From Mesorhizobium qingshengii (lineage in GTDB: Bacteria; Pseudomonadota; Alphaproteobacteria; Rhizobiales; Rhizobiaceae): a DNA stretch of 64,000 nt. Under the pieces are notes generated by a model. It was not told the DNA's origin, ran no database searches, and was given only the letters and a program-made list of their open reading frames with translations. The translations under genes were made by a program, and so were the position numbers. Of this stretch, positions 63,925-64,000 are shown in pieces (within the stretch, counting starts at the first letter, position 1; each line of letters begins with the position of its first letter). Location of the stretch: positions 1 to 64,000 of the forward strand of contig NZ_JAPFQA010000019.1 in NCBI RefSeq assembly GCF_027563465.1, in the 5' to 3' direction.

Positions 63925-64000
63925 CAGAGGCCCTCTAACCAGTGGAGTTTCGTCGCCCCCGATGAGACCCGACGTCTCTACGTTATTTTCTTTCATATTT

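Noticed and set aside
1-64000. CRISPR arrays or rRNA genes
   Set aside because: No regularly spaced direct repeats and no rRNA-like sequence were noticed.

Overview
The window is about 60% GC and looks like the chromosome or a large replicon of an alphaproteobacterium of the order Hyphomicrobiales, most likely Mesorhizobium or a close relative. This rests on the bacterial transglutaminase-like cysteine proteinases (BTLCP), a CtrA-type box, an FNR/FixK-type box, rhizobial NrsF and MotA forms, and IS66, IS110, IS3 and IS5 family elements. The genus is inferred from protein style, not shown. No rRNA, tRNA or CRISPR array was seen.

Region 1 (1-16.1 kb) is a worn accessory stretch. It opens with an IS66 element cut by the window edge and lying against the stump of an L,D-transpeptidase gene. 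Next come a periplasmic rhodanese, a BTLCP protease behind a CtrA-like box, a lone motA and a lone anti-sigma factor NrsF. Decayed pieces follow: IS110, a class D beta-lactamase, an MprF-type lysyltransferase, a Fic protein and IS5. Intact cell-wall genes sit among them: a soluble lytic transglycosylase and an M23 endopeptidase. A complete IS3 element with 14-bp inverted repeats and a 4-bp target duplication lies just before a DUF1007 gene.

Region 2 (16.1-28.6 kb) holds broken pdxJ and beta-propeller remnants, small secreted or membrane proteins (Met-rich, His-rich, CPICNK-type), a second BTLCP, a class B penicillin-binding protein coupled to a transglutaminase-like protein, a methyltransferase-like protein, an unplaced possible nuclease, an orphan iron-type binding protein with a palindromic promoter, and a YdcF protein.

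Region 3 (28.6-35.3 kb) is a copper-resistance locus. On the minus strand copA, cueR, a multicopper oxidase and a YqaA-type gene follow each other. copZ and a frameshifted DUF4396 gene diverge from them. The copA-copZ gap carries two back-to-back CueR-type promoters, each with a 19-bp spacer. A second copper-type operon lies at 43.4-49.5 kb: a Cys-rich peptide, a Met-rich DUF305 protein, DUF5676, a membrane protein, a second multicopper oxidase and a P1B ATPase with an unusual CPD motif. It follows an FNR/FixK-like box.

Region 4 (35.5-43.0 and 50.0-53.8 kb) is metabolic. An ATP-grasp protein, acetate kinase and phosphoketolase form one minus-strand operon. A beta-CASP nuclease, an AMP/thymidine phosphorylase and a PRPP synthetase form a translationally coupled plus-strand operon. 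Together they could turn RNA or nucleotide ribose into pentose phosphates, then acetyl phosphate, then ATP and acetate, which would suit energy-limited or low-oxygen life. That link is my inference.

Region 5 (53.8-64 kb) has a ChrB-like protein, an MFS transporter, a PAP2 phosphatase, a DedA-PAP2-LssY fusion, a tripartite ABC exporter (HlyD adaptor, double-ATPase fused to a permease, second permease) and a small lipoprotein.
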